A stretch of DNA of 64,000 nt from an uncultured Carboxylicivirga sp. (lineage in GTDB: Bacteria > Bacteroidota > Bacteroidia > Bacteroidales > Marinilabiliaceae), in NCBI RefSeq assembly GCF_963674565.1, contig NZ_OY771430.1, positions 558,001-622,000 of the forward strand, read 5' to 3'. Of this stretch, positions 44,258 to 52,713 are shown piece by piece (within the stretch, counting starts at the first letter, position 1; each line of letters opens with the position of its first letter). The notes beneath the pieces are model-generated. The model had not been told where the DNA came from, did no database searches, and saw only the letters and a list, made by a program, of their open reading frames with translations. A program made the translations under genes and the position numbers.

Positions 44258-44641
44258 ATGTCAATAGATTATAAAGTTATTGAAAAAGGCCAACCGGGTG
44301 TTGCCGGAGGTGGCGTGAAAAAGTTTTATGCACAAATTGTAAATGGTAAAGAAGTAACCATTGATGAGATTGTAAAATCAATTGAACGATTTAGTGCTTT
44401 ATCTGAAGCTGACATTAAAGGTGTAATTGTTGCACTGGAGAATGTTATTCAGGATATTCTGGCAGAAGGACGTATTGTACGGTTGGAGAAAATTGGCAGT
44501 TTATACACCAGTATTAGTAGTAATGGTGAGGAAACTGCCGAAGATGTTACCTCCAATTCTATTCGAAAAGTGGGAGTTAATTACCGACCTGGTAAACGTA
44601 TTCTGAAAGCCATTACGGATGCCGGATTTAATAAAGTGTAA
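44258..44641 (+). CDS. HU/IHF-family DNA-binding protein (Bacteroidota type)
   Basis: The 127-residue protein fits the long HU-like family of Bacteroidota: a variable N-terminus (YKVIEKGQPGVAGGGVKKFY), an HU helical core (TIDEIVKSIERFSALSEADI) and the arm region (IVRLEKIGSLYTSISSNGEE), ending GVNYRPGKRILKAI. The ATG at 44258 is chosen because the upstream 13 codons do not resemble the family. It would bend DNA non-specifically and help chromosome or element structure. The gene stands directly before the tandem palindromic repeats at 44651-44782, which would be attractive HU-bound DNA, but a link is only suggestive. Confidence 0.9.
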   Translation: MSIDYKVIEKGQPGVAGGGVKKFYAQIVNGKEVTIDEIVKSIERFSALSEADIKGVIVALENVIQDILAEGRIVRLEKIGSLYTSISSNGEETAEDVTSNSIRKVGVNYRPGKRILKAITDAGFNKV

Positions 44642-44650
44642 GGCTTGCAC

Positions 44651-44782
44651 CAAAACCACATTAGGTTTCACTCAAAACCACGTTAGGTTTTACCCGAAAC
44701 CACGTTAGGTTTTACCCAAAACCACGTTAGGTTTTACTCAAAACCACGTTAGGTTTTACCCAAAACCACGCTAGGTTTTTGT
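44651..44782 (+). repeat. Six tandem 22-bp palindromic repeats
   Basis: Six units start at 44651, 44673, 44695, 44717, 44739 and 44761, each exactly 22 bp with no spacer. The conserved core is AAAACC-N6-GGTTTT (N6 mostly ACGTTA), an inverted repeat, so each unit can form a small hairpin or bind a dimer. The middle four are nearly identical and the outer two more diverged. The array begins 10 bases after the HU stop. Confidence 0.92.
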
Positions 44783-44842
44783 AACAAGCAAATTTTTGCT
44801 GATGATACCACATTTAGTTGGTAGCAAAAAAAGTAATGGAAA

Positions 44843-44875
44843 GGTTGCCTGGTGGAAGTCAGGCAATCTTTTTTA
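44843..44875 (+). terminator. Intrinsic terminator downstream of the repeat array
   Basis: GGTTGCCTG (44843-44851) pairs with CAGGCAATC (44860-44868), including one G-U pair, around an eight-base loop and is followed by a T-run. It probably ends the HU transcript, which would therefore include the six repeats. Confidence 0.8.
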
Positions 44876-44899
44876 TAATGTAAAAACAGATAACGACCT

Positions 44900-44907
44900 T
44901 ACTTTTG
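44900..44907 (+). promoter_or_regulatory. Orphan -7 promoter element
   Basis: TACTTTTG matches TAnnTTTG exactly, but no gene starts close by and no good -33 was found. Any transcript would run through 44914-45150, where no clear coding sequence exists, so a small RNA or a decayed gene is possible. Confidence 0.3.
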
Positions 44908-45120
44908 CATGCTTACTCCTTATTAGGTTTAGCAATAAAAACTATACCATACAACTTATACTATTTATTACAAAAATTAGAATAGTTAACAATAAAAGAG
45001 CTTTAAGTATGTTTTATAGTAACTCTTGTGCTTGATATACAAAATACTATCATTTATCTTCTGTATTACTTCGTTAAGCTAAAAGAGATAGTTTTTATTA
45101 GCATAATAGCCATATTCTGC

Positions 45121-45128
45121 TATTTTTG
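45121..45128 (+). promoter_or_regulatory. -7 promoter element of the Roc GTPase block
   Basis: TATTTTTG is an exact TAnnTTTG match 27 bases before the small open frame at 45155 and 241 bases before the Roc GTPase gene. No second exact match exists between it and that gene, so it is the best candidate promoter of the block. Confidence 0.45.
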
Positions 45129-45154
45129 TAAAGGCCAAATTTAAACCAGACACT

Positions 45155-45289
45155 ATGAACCTGCATACAAAAGCCTCCACTATTGAGCCACCAAAGCCGG
45201 CAACTAATTATCCGTATTTAAACGATTTAATTGTTCTTAACATTGAGAAGTATTTAAAGTGTTTTAATGACTATTATACAGTGGTTTAA
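45155..45289 (+). CDS. Possible 44-residue leader protein
   Basis: A short open frame starts MNLHTKASTIEPPKPATNYP and ends NDYYTVV. It has no signal peptide or known domain. It is listed because an exact -7 promoter element lies 27 bases upstream and the Roc GTPase gene follows 79 bases downstream in the same direction. It may equally be chance. Confidence 0.3.
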   Translation: MNLHTKASTIEPPKPATNYPYLNDLIVLNIEKYLKCFNDYYTVV

Positions 45290-45368
45290 TATAGCTGGAA
45301 AGCTGAATAATAGATATGAAGTAGTAGTAAACAATTATGGAGTTTATTAAACATTCAAGAATGTCCTT

Positions 45369-48146
45369 ATGAAACCACACATTAAACAAAAACTAAAAGC
45401 ATTAAAGGCTAATACAAAGAAAGCTCAATTTACTTCTGGCAGACTAAAAGAGTTTCCATTTGAACTAAAGGTATGTACTCAAATGAAATATCTTGATCTT
45501 TTTGGAAATTCAATTCAAGAATTGCCAGACTGGATTTTTGAGCTAAACAGCCTAGAACACCTTAGCTTAAGAAATAATGCTATTAAAGATTTTCCATCAA
45601 TACTATTTTCATTAGAAAACCTTAAGAACCTTAACTTATCAGATAATAGGATAGAAGAAATTTCTGGACATTATTTCTGCAATTTGATGAATCTTGAAAA
45701 AATAGATTTAAGTTATAATTCGATCAGAGTAATTAATCCAGCAGAAATTAACTTCTCTAAGTGCACTGATTTATATCTTAACGGTAATAAACTCGAAAAA
45801 TTCCCCGCTGTAATTAGTCATGTTAATTCGCTGATTCGTTTGAATTTATCTGAAAATAAAATTAATTTTTTAAAAGACGATGCTTTTGTAAATCTTGTAC
45901 ATCTTGAAGAACTTGATCTGAGTTTTAATGAGCTTACTTTTCTTCCAACAAGTATAGGTCAATTAAAAAAATTAAAAAAATTAAATTTGAGTGGTAACAA
46001 GATTGCTTCATTACCAAAAGAATTTGAAAACTTAGTATCACTTGAATCTTTAGATTTGGATGGGAATCCTATTGAAAGGCCTCCATTAGAGATTATTTCT
46101 CAAGGAGCTTCTGGTATGATAAATTATTACTTATCACTAGGTGAAAATATACAGTTATATGAAGCTAAATTATTGATAGTTGGTCAGGGAAATGTAGGTA
46201 AAACATTCTTGATGAATAGATTAATTCATGACTCAGTGCCTGAAACGCACACAACTGAAGGGATTGATATTAATACTTGGCATATTCAAACGAAGTCATC
46301 TTCTAATTTTAGAGTTAATATTTGGGATTTTGGTGGACAAGAAATTTATCATTCAACTCATCAATTCTTTTTAACACAACGATCTCTTTATTTACTGGTT
46401 TGGGAGGCAAGGAGTGATCAGCAACTTATTAGTTTCGACTATTGGTTAAATGTAATTCGTTTGTTAAGTAATAATTCCCCTATTATTATTGTTCTAAACA
46501 AGATTGATGAAAGGATTACCAACATTGACGAAAAATCGTTAAAGGCAAAATTCAAGAATATTGTAGCATTCCATCAAGTCAGTGCTAAGAGTGGACGAAA
46601 TATAGGTGACTTGATATCTGAGATACAATCTAACATTGATGCATTACCATTAATAGGTGATAAATTGCCTAAAGTTTGGTTAGATATTAGAACTAAATTA
46701 GAAGCCTTGGAGTCAAATTATATATCGATTGATGAGTACTTATCAATATGTAATCAGAATGGTTTATCTAATAAACGAGCACTTTTCTTATGTCAGTATT
46801 TTCATGATTTAGGAGTCTTTCTACATTTTCAGGATGATAATTTGCTACGTAATATTGTATTTTTAAAACCAGAATGGGCTACTAATGCTGTTTATAAGAT
46901 ATTAGATTCAAAAGAAGTTATAAAAAAGGACGGGGAATTTGACTCAGAATTATTAGACACGATTCTCTATGAATTCGAAAGGGAAAAAAGACCTTACATC
47001 GTTCGATTGATGAAAAAGTTTGAATTATGTTTTGAAGTTCAATCTGATACATACTTGATTCCTGAACTACTATCTCCTGAAAAACATGAATTTGATTGGA
47101 ATTATAATAGTAACCTTCGTTTCGAGTATCAATATGATTTTATGCCAGCAGGTATTATGGCAAGATTTATTGTTCGAACACGAAATATGGTACATGAGAA
47201 AACTTTTTGGAAAAATGGGGTAATTATTCAACGAGAAAACACAAGAGCTCTTATCATGAGTGACTATTACTCAAGAAAATTAAATATTTGGATTCATGGT
47301 GATAATGCATCTTTTCTATTAGAGATAATTCGAAAAGAGCTTGATGCAATCCATGTTTCGTTGAATTACCCTGACGTTCCCGAAAAGATTCCCTGTAACT
47401 GTCCTGATTGTATTAATTCAGAAACACCTCATCTTTTTAATTATCAGTTTGTTAGAAGGGTCGGTGTTGAAAATACATTTAAAACAATTCCATGTGAAGT
47501 AAGTGCCAGAGGTGTCAATGTGCATAATCTACTAGGACTTTACCATATTAGCAATTCAGAATTAGATAATAATCCAATGTATTCATTAGATAAAATTCTT
47601 ACTGACCTGATAGAAGTTAGCTCTAGAGTTCTTGAGCGTAAATTCCAGAAGAAGATAGAAGACTTAATTAATGATGATATTGTTGACTTATTGAGAACTA
47701 AAGGTCATAATATCTCTGATCAGACCCGTTCAGGAAAATCAGGAAAAGGAAAAAGTGCAGGTGAATTAGATATAATGATTAGAAGAGATAATGGTATTCC
47801 AGTAACAATAATTGAGTGTTTGCGCCTTGAAAGTTGTGGTTCAAAAAATGCAGTTGTTGCTGAGCACATGAATAAGTTACTCACAAAATATGATACACAG
47901 GAATTAAAACGAAAGTTTATTATTGTATTTGGTGAAGCAGAAAGATTTGATAATTTATGGGTCAATTATTCCGAGTATATTAAAGGCTTGAATGACAATT
48001 CAGACTTTGGTATAAAATATCCACTATCAGGTTTTAGTTTAAGAAATGATTTACATAGTTTTTCTAATCTTAAAGTTGGAATATCAAGACATGTAAACAA
48101 TGGAGAAACTGTTGAAATCGTACACCTTATGCTTAATATGAAATAA
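45369..48146 (+). CDS. LRR-Roc GTPase (ROCO-like) with nuclease-fold-like C-terminus
   Basis: The 925-residue protein has leucine-rich repeats at about residues 20-240 (LKNLNLSDNRIEEISGHYF). A Roc GTPase domain follows at about 265-430: P-loop GQGNVGKT at 272-279, WDFGGQE at 319-325 (switch II), NKID at 377-380 (G4) and SAKSG near 405 (G5). Residues about 430-700 should be the COR dimerisation region, ending in a Cys cluster CNCPDC. The last 180 residues have a helix, then GKSAGELDIMI (Glu799, Asp801) and VTIIECLRLES (Glu816), resembling a restriction-endonuclease-like fold in which the usual E-x-K lysine is replaced by Leu818. Bacterial ROCO proteins are GTP-driven signalling dimers; the substrate and trigger here are unknown. 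Confidence 0.88.
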   Translation: MKPHIKQKLKALKANTKKAQFTSGRLKEFPFELKVCTQMKYLDLFGNSIQELPDWIFELNSLEHLSLRNNAIKDFPSILFSLENLKNLNLSDNRIEEISGHYFCNLMNLEKIDLSYNSIRVINPAEINFSKCTDLYLNGNKLEKFPAVISHVNSLIRLNLSENKINFLKDDAFVNLVHLEELDLSFNELTFLPTSIGQLKKLKKLNLSGNKIASLPKEFENLVSLESLDLDGNPIERPPLEIISQGASGMINYYLSLGENIQLYEAKLLIVGQGNVGKTFLMNRLIHDSVPETHTTEGIDINTWHIQTKSSSNFRVNIWDFGGQEIYHSTHQFFLTQRSLYLLVWEARSDQQLISFDYWLNVIRLLSNNSPIIIVLNKIDERITNIDEKSLKAKFKNIVAFHQVSAKSGRNIGDLISEIQSNIDALPLIGDKLPKVWLDIRTKLEALESNYISIDEYLSICNQNGLSNKRALFLCQYFHDLGVFLHFQDDNLLRNIVFLKPEWATNAVYKILDSKEVIKKDGEFDSELLDTILYEFEREKRPYIVRLMKKFELCFEVQSDTYLIPELLSPEKHEFDWNYNSNLRFEYQYDFMPAGIMARFIVRTRNMVHEKTFWKNGVIIQRENTRALIMSDYYSRKLNIWIHGDNASFLLEIIRKELDAIHVSLNYPDVPEKIPCNCPDCINSETPHLFNYQFVRRVGVENTFKTIPCEVSARGVNVHNLLGLYHISNSELDNNPMYSLDKILTDLIEVSSRVLERKFQKKIEDLINDDIVDLLRTKGHNISDQTRSGKSGKGKSAGELDIMIRRDNGIPVTIIECLRLESCGSKNAVVAEHMNKLLTKYDTQELKRKFIIVFGEAERFDNLWVNYSEYIKGLNDNSDFGIKYPLSGFSLRNDLHSFSNLKVGISRHVNNGETVEIVHLMLNMK

Positions 48147-48341
48147 ATAGTATTATTAATACAGTAGAATCAAAATAGTTGTTTAACACTTTATAAGTAA
48201 CGGTATAGAAAGAGTTATTTTCAAGGTATGGAAACTGCTCAAAATACATAGCGGTTTGACAGAAATAAACTGTTTAATGTATTAATTAACACAGGATTGC
48301 TGTTGTCATCAGTTTAAAATATATAGATAGATTTAGAGAAA

Positions 48342-48902
48342 ATGTTACAACCTACAATAGAGCAAATATACTTGATTAAGACTATCATTGATAATAGTCT
48401 AGATAGTCTTATATTAAATGATTCGGAAATTTTTGATATCCATATGCATGAACCTCGAAGGATTTCAGAAGATGCTAGGGTTTTGAATAGGGAACTTCAT
48501 GAAACAACAATTAACCATAGGCTTGCTTATTATTTGGAGAACAACATCCAAAAGTGTGAACTGTCATACTACAAAGTGGATATAGAATACAACAGATTCT
48601 ATGAAAATCTTAAGCTATTAGATACAGTAGAAGGAATAAGAAGTGTAAGACCAGATATTTTGATTCATTCCAGAACAAATCATGAGATTAATCCGCAACA
48701 TTATTTAGTAATTGAGGCAAAGAAAGGTACGATAATTCAACATGATATTAATAAGATAAATGGTTTTATTAGCGATGAGAATTACAATTACTTATTTGGG
48801 TTGACAGTTTCATATTGTTCAAGTGACAGTCACATATTAGCAAACTTATATTATTTCGATGGTGAAGACATCATTAATGAACAAATTAATAGAGAAAAAT
48901 AA
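48342..48902 (+). CDS. PD-(D/E)XK nuclease-like protein
   Basis: The 186-residue protein has a clear core nuclease motif: Pro104-Asp105 in SVRPDILIHSR, then Glu125-Ala-Lys127 in YLVIEAKKGTI, i.e. PD-x19-ExK, which binds the catalytic metal ion in restriction-endonuclease-like proteins. A helix with a possible extra acidic residue precedes it (HETTINHRLAYYLENN). The following helix (HDINKINGFI) and strands (YNYLFGLTVSYC) fit the fold. No specificity domain is present. It lies 195 bases after the Roc GTPase gene and 18 before the membrane-protein gene. Partner-activated nuclease is a reasonable idea but unproven. Confidence 0.75.
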   Translation: MLQPTIEQIYLIKTIIDNSLDSLILNDSEIFDIHMHEPRRISEDARVLNRELHETTINHRLAYYLENNIQKCELSYYKVDIEYNRFYENLKLLDTVEGIRSVRPDILIHSRTNHEINPQHYLVIEAKKGTIIQHDINKINGFISDENYNYLFGLTVSYCSSDSHILANLYYFDGEDIINEQINREK

Positions 48903-48920
48903 TTTAACTTCTAAGGTCTT

Positions 48921-49505
48921 ATGAATCTAACTGAAAACGATGTTATTGTAAAGGGAATAATAGCATTATCAAGTGTTGTATTGGGATTTATTCTCAAATC
49001 TGTTTGGGATTATTCACTTAAAAGAAAGTACGAAAGAAATGAGGCGAGTCACAAAAAAAGAATGGAATTTTTAGAAAGACAGCTCAGTGAGTTTTATTGG
49101 CCTCTTTTATTTTATTTAAAGAAAAACCAAATTGTATTTGAGAAGTTAATTAAATCTCCAGTGCATGAAAGTGATGATTTAAAAAGGGAATTAATGACAA
49201 ATATGTCAAGGAATTATTTTTTTCCTAACAATGAAAAAATGATGGAAATAATTGAGACCAAATATTTCCTAGCACAAGCACCAGAAACACTCAACAGATT
49301 GATAAATGACTTTATTAAACATCAGGCTGTATTTCAAGGTATAAAGAAAACTTTTGAACAAGATTTTGACCCAATTAAATTTGGGGAACCATGGCCTTAT
49401 AAGATTAATGAAGCTATTGAGAAACATACATTGGAATTGCAAAGTCAGTATGATTTAGAAATAGGACGAATGAAAAAAACGTCAATGAGTAGTGCGCAAT
49501 ATTAA
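48921..49505 (+). CDS. Membrane-anchored coiled-coil protein of unknown function
   Basis: The 194-residue protein has one N-terminal membrane helix (IVKGIIALSSVVLGFILKSV, about residues 8-27), then a basic Arg/Lys segment and a largely helical body starting ASHKKRMEFLERQLSEFYWP. The ERQLSEFYWPLLFYL motif resembles a helix found in several small single-pass proteins of unknown role. A possible second helical hairpin spans residues 75-135. No enzymatic motif is seen. The 18-base gap to the nuclease-like gene indicates co-transcription, so it may tether or regulate that protein at the membrane. Confidence 0.7.
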   Translation: MNLTENDVIVKGIIALSSVVLGFILKSVWDYSLKRKYERNEASHKKRMEFLERQLSEFYWPLLFYLKKNQIVFEKLIKSPVHESDDLKRELMTNMSRNYFFPNNEKMMEIIETKYFLAQAPETLNRLINDFIKHQAVFQGIKKTFEQDFDPIKFGEPWPYKINEAIEKHTLELQSQYDLEIGRMKKTSMSSAQY

Positions 49506-49646
49506 TAAAGATTTCAAAGGATTCTGACTGGCATATCCCACATCCAATTTAGGTTTATATTGATAGGTTTGAATCTTGCAGTCCTACACGAAATCATACA
49601 CTCAACAATAGGATATCAATACACAGAAACAATCAAAACCCAAATA

Positions 49647-50309
49647 ATGAGAACCCTACTTTTGACCCTAACATTAATCTGCAGCATTCAGCTTTTTGGT
49701 CAAACAACCCCAAAGTTTGATTTAACAGCCTATATACATGAAGTTCAAATATGGGATAAGCAGGATAATAATATGGCTTTAACCTGGTGGATACCCTTAA
49801 GCTATTGGCGAATGTCGCTGGAAGGTAGTCCACAGGTAACACCCGAGGTAATTGATCAGGTAGAGCAGGCATTTGAAAACTATGTGGTGATTTGTGCCTT
49901 AGACCTGTATATTAACCCCGATGGTTCGATGCGGTATACCAGTGAGCAGGATCTGCGCAAAACACTTTCTGTCGAAGACAGTACAGGCAATCAATATTAC
50001 CCGCTTACAAACGCCCAATTATCGGCAGAAGCATTGTCTTTTTCAGAAGCCATCAAACCTATGTTTGCCCAAATGTTAGGGCAGCTGGGCAAGGGCATGG
50101 CGTTCTATTTTTTTGAAATAAAAGATAACGATGGTAATAATGTATTTAATGAGTTTGAAGAAGGTAAATTAATTGTAAAGCATTCGGCCCGAACATTTAC
50201 CTACAATTTGCCCCTGGTTGTTTTATTACCTCCAAAACACTGTCCGGTTGATGGCGAAGAAATGAAAGGCAACTGGAACTATTGTCCTATACATGGGGCA
50301 AAATTATAA
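49647..50309 (+). CDS. Exported protein with C-terminal zinc-ribbon-like Cys/His motif
   Basis: The 220-residue protein begins with a signal peptide (MRTLLLTLTLICSIQLFGQ); the frame is open 29 codons earlier, but those are not signal-like. The body has mixed helices and strands without a known domain (ALTWWIPLSYWRMSLEGSPQ). The last 25 residues, HCPVDGEEMKGNWNYCPIHG, hold two Cys and two His in a ribbon-like C-x(n)-C-x2-H pattern that could bind zinc, unusual for an exported protein. Its sequence looks less AT-rich than the block before it. Confidence 0.7.
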   Translation: MRTLLLTLTLICSIQLFGQTTPKFDLTAYIHEVQIWDKQDNNMALTWWIPLSYWRMSLEGSPQVTPEVIDQVEQAFENYVVICALDLYINPDGSMRYTSEQDLRKTLSVEDSTGNQYYPLTNAQLSAEALSFSEAIKPMFAQMLGQLGKGMAFYFFEIKDNDGNNVFNEFEEGKLIVKHSARTFTYNLPLVVLLPPKHCPVDGEEMKGNWNYCPIHGAKL

Positions 50310-50428
50310 CAATGTTTATGAATAAATCTTGAAATATAAAACGCAGGTATAAAGTGTGTTTGACTTTACAAATCCTAATGCCGGGATTAAGAATAATGAA
50401 ATAAACCCAAGCAGCAATAAACTAAAAA

Positions 50429-51706
50429 ATGGAAAACAATGCTACAAAGATAATGTCAGATAAAACAGATCTGGAGTTAAAAAAAATAATTGAGAATAGG
50501 TTTGACTATCAAGAGGAGGCTTATTCTGCAGCATTATACGAAATTGAAAAACGGAGATCAGGAAAAGTTGATACCATATCGGTAAAGGAGGATGTTGAGC
50601 ATACGGTTAAGGAAAAAGAAGAGGTTAATAATCACAAGTCATTTAAAGAACTAATAGAGGCTTTGCTTCCTGATAAGAATTACTACATCACACCCATAAT
50701 AATTTATCTTAATATTCTCATTTATATTGTCATGGTTTTAATGGGTGTTGATCCATTTGAACCAACGGTTGACTCATTAATTATCTGGGGAGGCAATTTA
50801 AGAGATTTAACATTAGCCGGGCAGCAATGGCGTTTGCTTACAAGTGTTTTTCTTCACGGTGGCTTATTTCATCTGTTACTAAATATGTATGCCCTAATAT
50901 ATATAGGTAAAGAAATTGAAATTCACATTGGTAATATAAGGTATCTGTTTGCATACCTGGCAGCAGGTGTTTTTGCAAGCATTACCAGTGTTACAATTAA
51001 TTACAATATTGTATCGGTGGGTGCCTCAGGAGCCATCTTTGGTATGTATGGCTTGCTTATTTCTTTATTGTTATTTAAGGCAATTGAATTGCCCAAAAGT
51101 ACCCGTAAAAATTTTGTAATAAGTGTATTTTCTTTTGTAGGGTATAATTTATTGTATGGTTTAACAGAAGAAGGAATAGATAATGCTGCTCATATTGGAG
51201 GATTAGTGAGTGGATTGGTTATCGGAGTTATTTATTATTTATCCGTTAAGAATTCGCGTCTTTCCAAATTTGTGTACTGGGGTATTTCGTTTTTAATGCT
51301 GATTTCTATTATTGTTTTGCCCAAAGCTGCACCTAATATGTTTACCGAATTTCAGGTTGTAATGAAGGAGTATGCTGTTAATGAGGAGAAAGCTATGTGG
51401 ATGTACAAAGAGGATTTGTCCTATATTCCTGAAGATAAAATTCAATATTATTACGATAGGTTCAGAAATGAAGGAATTGATTTGTGGTCAAAAAACCTTG
51501 AATTGCTTAATTCCTTAACCGATATAGATCCTGCTTTAGAAGAAAGGATTAAGATATTAAAGGAATATACTAATCTGCGCATTCAATCCTGTGAAACGAT
51601 GCAGGAATTGGTTCGCTATAATCGGCAAGCGGATGAGCAAAAACTTATAGAATGCAATTTAAAAATCGAAAGCCTGGTTAATGAATTGCAATCCTTATCC
51701 CAGTAA
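50429..51706 (+). CDS. Rhomboid-family intramembrane serine protease with long C-terminal tail
   Basis: The 425-residue protein has an N-terminal soluble region of about 85 residues (helical, Lys/Glu-rich), then a rhomboid core of 6-7 membrane helices at about 85-300. The catalytic Ser200 is in VSVGASGAIFGMYG (GxSG) and the His255 partner is in NAAHIGGLVSG. The HGGLFHLLLNMYALIYIG helix carries the conserved HxxxN stretch. About 125 further residues, soluble and mainly helical, follow the last membrane helix. It cleaves membrane-protein substrates inside the bilayer; its substrate is unknown. Confidence 0.92.
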   Translation: MENNATKIMSDKTDLELKKIIENRFDYQEEAYSAALYEIEKRRSGKVDTISVKEDVEHTVKEKEEVNNHKSFKELIEALLPDKNYYITPIIIYLNILIYIVMVLMGVDPFEPTVDSLIIWGGNLRDLTLAGQQWRLLTSVFLHGGLFHLLLNMYALIYIGKEIEIHIGNIRYLFAYLAAGVFASITSVTINYNIVSVGASGAIFGMYGLLISLLLFKAIELPKSTRKNFVISVFSFVGYNLLYGLTEEGIDNAAHIGGLVSGLVIGVIYYLSVKNSRLSKFVYWGISFLMLISIIVLPKAAPNMFTEFQVVMKEYAVNEEKAMWMYKEDLSYIPEDKIQYYYDRFRNEGIDLWSKNLELLNSLTDIDPALEERIKILKEYTNLRIQSCETMQELVRYNRQADEQKLIECNLKIESLVNELQSLSQ

Positions 51707-51830
51707 TTAAAGATTTAACAACTAGTTAAAACCTGGTAGGGTTTCAAGGCCAAAATTCAGGGAAACACAAAATGATTTCATATAAAAAAGGTTAGTCAGC
51801 ATTATTTATTGATACTTCAAATAATTAACA

Positions 51831-52568
51831 ATGAGGGAATATTCAGAAGAAAACACAGGCTATTTAAAGAAATATATTCTTCCTGTATTATTAGGCATTT
51901 TAGCTCTAACAGCATACTATATGTTGATTGAAGAATACGAACTTAATAAAGGAGATTTTATTGGGGCCATATTAGTAGTTATTATGCTGGTAATAGAACT
52001 GATAAATAGCCAGGATGGACCAAAGATACCTATACCCTGGTTAGACAAGGTATTTCAATATTATTTTGGCAGACGGGATAATAATATCGTGAAACCAGGA
52101 TTTAATATTAAAAATTATGTGGATCCTGAATCTTTTGTAATATCCTATTCAAAATCAAAACTAGGTTTTAATTTTCTTGGATTATTTGTAATGATAGTTC
52201 TTGGAGAATATTTTTTTGTTAGGGATGGATTATATGTTTTCTCTGCTGGACTTGCATATGTTATGGGAAAAGGTTTATACCGAAATTGGGATGAGCTTGG
52301 AGATGACACTCCAAAAATTGTAATGAAGAAAGACGGGATAGCGACTCCTCAAATTGGATTTGTAAAATGGGAAAATATAAAATTAATACAATTTAGAGAT
52401 ACAAGTTCGAGTGAAACAAACAGTACAAATCTGGATATTTTTTTAACCGAAAAAGAAAAATGGAAGCATCCTGAATACACCATTATGATAGACCATTTGG
52501 ATAAAAGTAAGAAGGAAATGACTAAAATAATAACTGAATATAGAGGTATAAAACCCGGGAATGTTTAA
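51831..52568 (+). CDS. Membrane protein with PH-like C-terminal region, function unknown
   Basis: The 245-residue protein has two N-terminal membrane helices (about residues 13-30 and 37-55: ILPVLLGILALTAYYMLI and GAILVVIMLVIELINS) and two more at about 105-145 (NFLGLFVMIVLGEYFFV and FSAGLAYVMGKGLYR). The last 90 residues look like a small beta-rich domain (KIVMKKDGIATPQIGFVKWE then LDIFLTEKEKWKHPEYTIMI), a pattern seen in bacterial PH-like membrane proteins. No enzyme motif is visible. It is followed 145 bases later by an exported protein gene. Confidence 0.68.
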   Translation: MREYSEENTGYLKKYILPVLLGILALTAYYMLIEEYELNKGDFIGAILVVIMLVIELINSQDGPKIPIPWLDKVFQYYFGRRDNNIVKPGFNIKNYVDPESFVISYSKSKLGFNFLGLFVMIVLGEYFFVRDGLYVFSAGLAYVMGKGLYRNWDELGDDTPKIVMKKDGIATPQIGFVKWENIKLIQFRDTSSSETNSTNLDIFLTEKEKWKHPEYTIMIDHLDKSKKEMTKIITEYRGIKPGNV

Positions 52569-52713
52569 TGGGGCAATAGCTCTGTAATATAGGGGATAAA
52601 AATAATATTGACTGCTGTGTTCTTATGGATTACCCGGTTTGAAGGCCATATTAACTAAACAAACAATACACAACACAACATTACAGTTAACTTCTCAAAT
52701 ACAAAATTTAGTT

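Noticed and set aside
44651..44782. CRISPR array
   Set aside because: The repeats directly abut each other with no variable spacers and no cas genes are in the window.
44796..45035. 79-residue open frame on the plus strand
   Set aside because: It spans a terminator hairpin and a promoter element and has a composition like translated AT-rich non-coding DNA.
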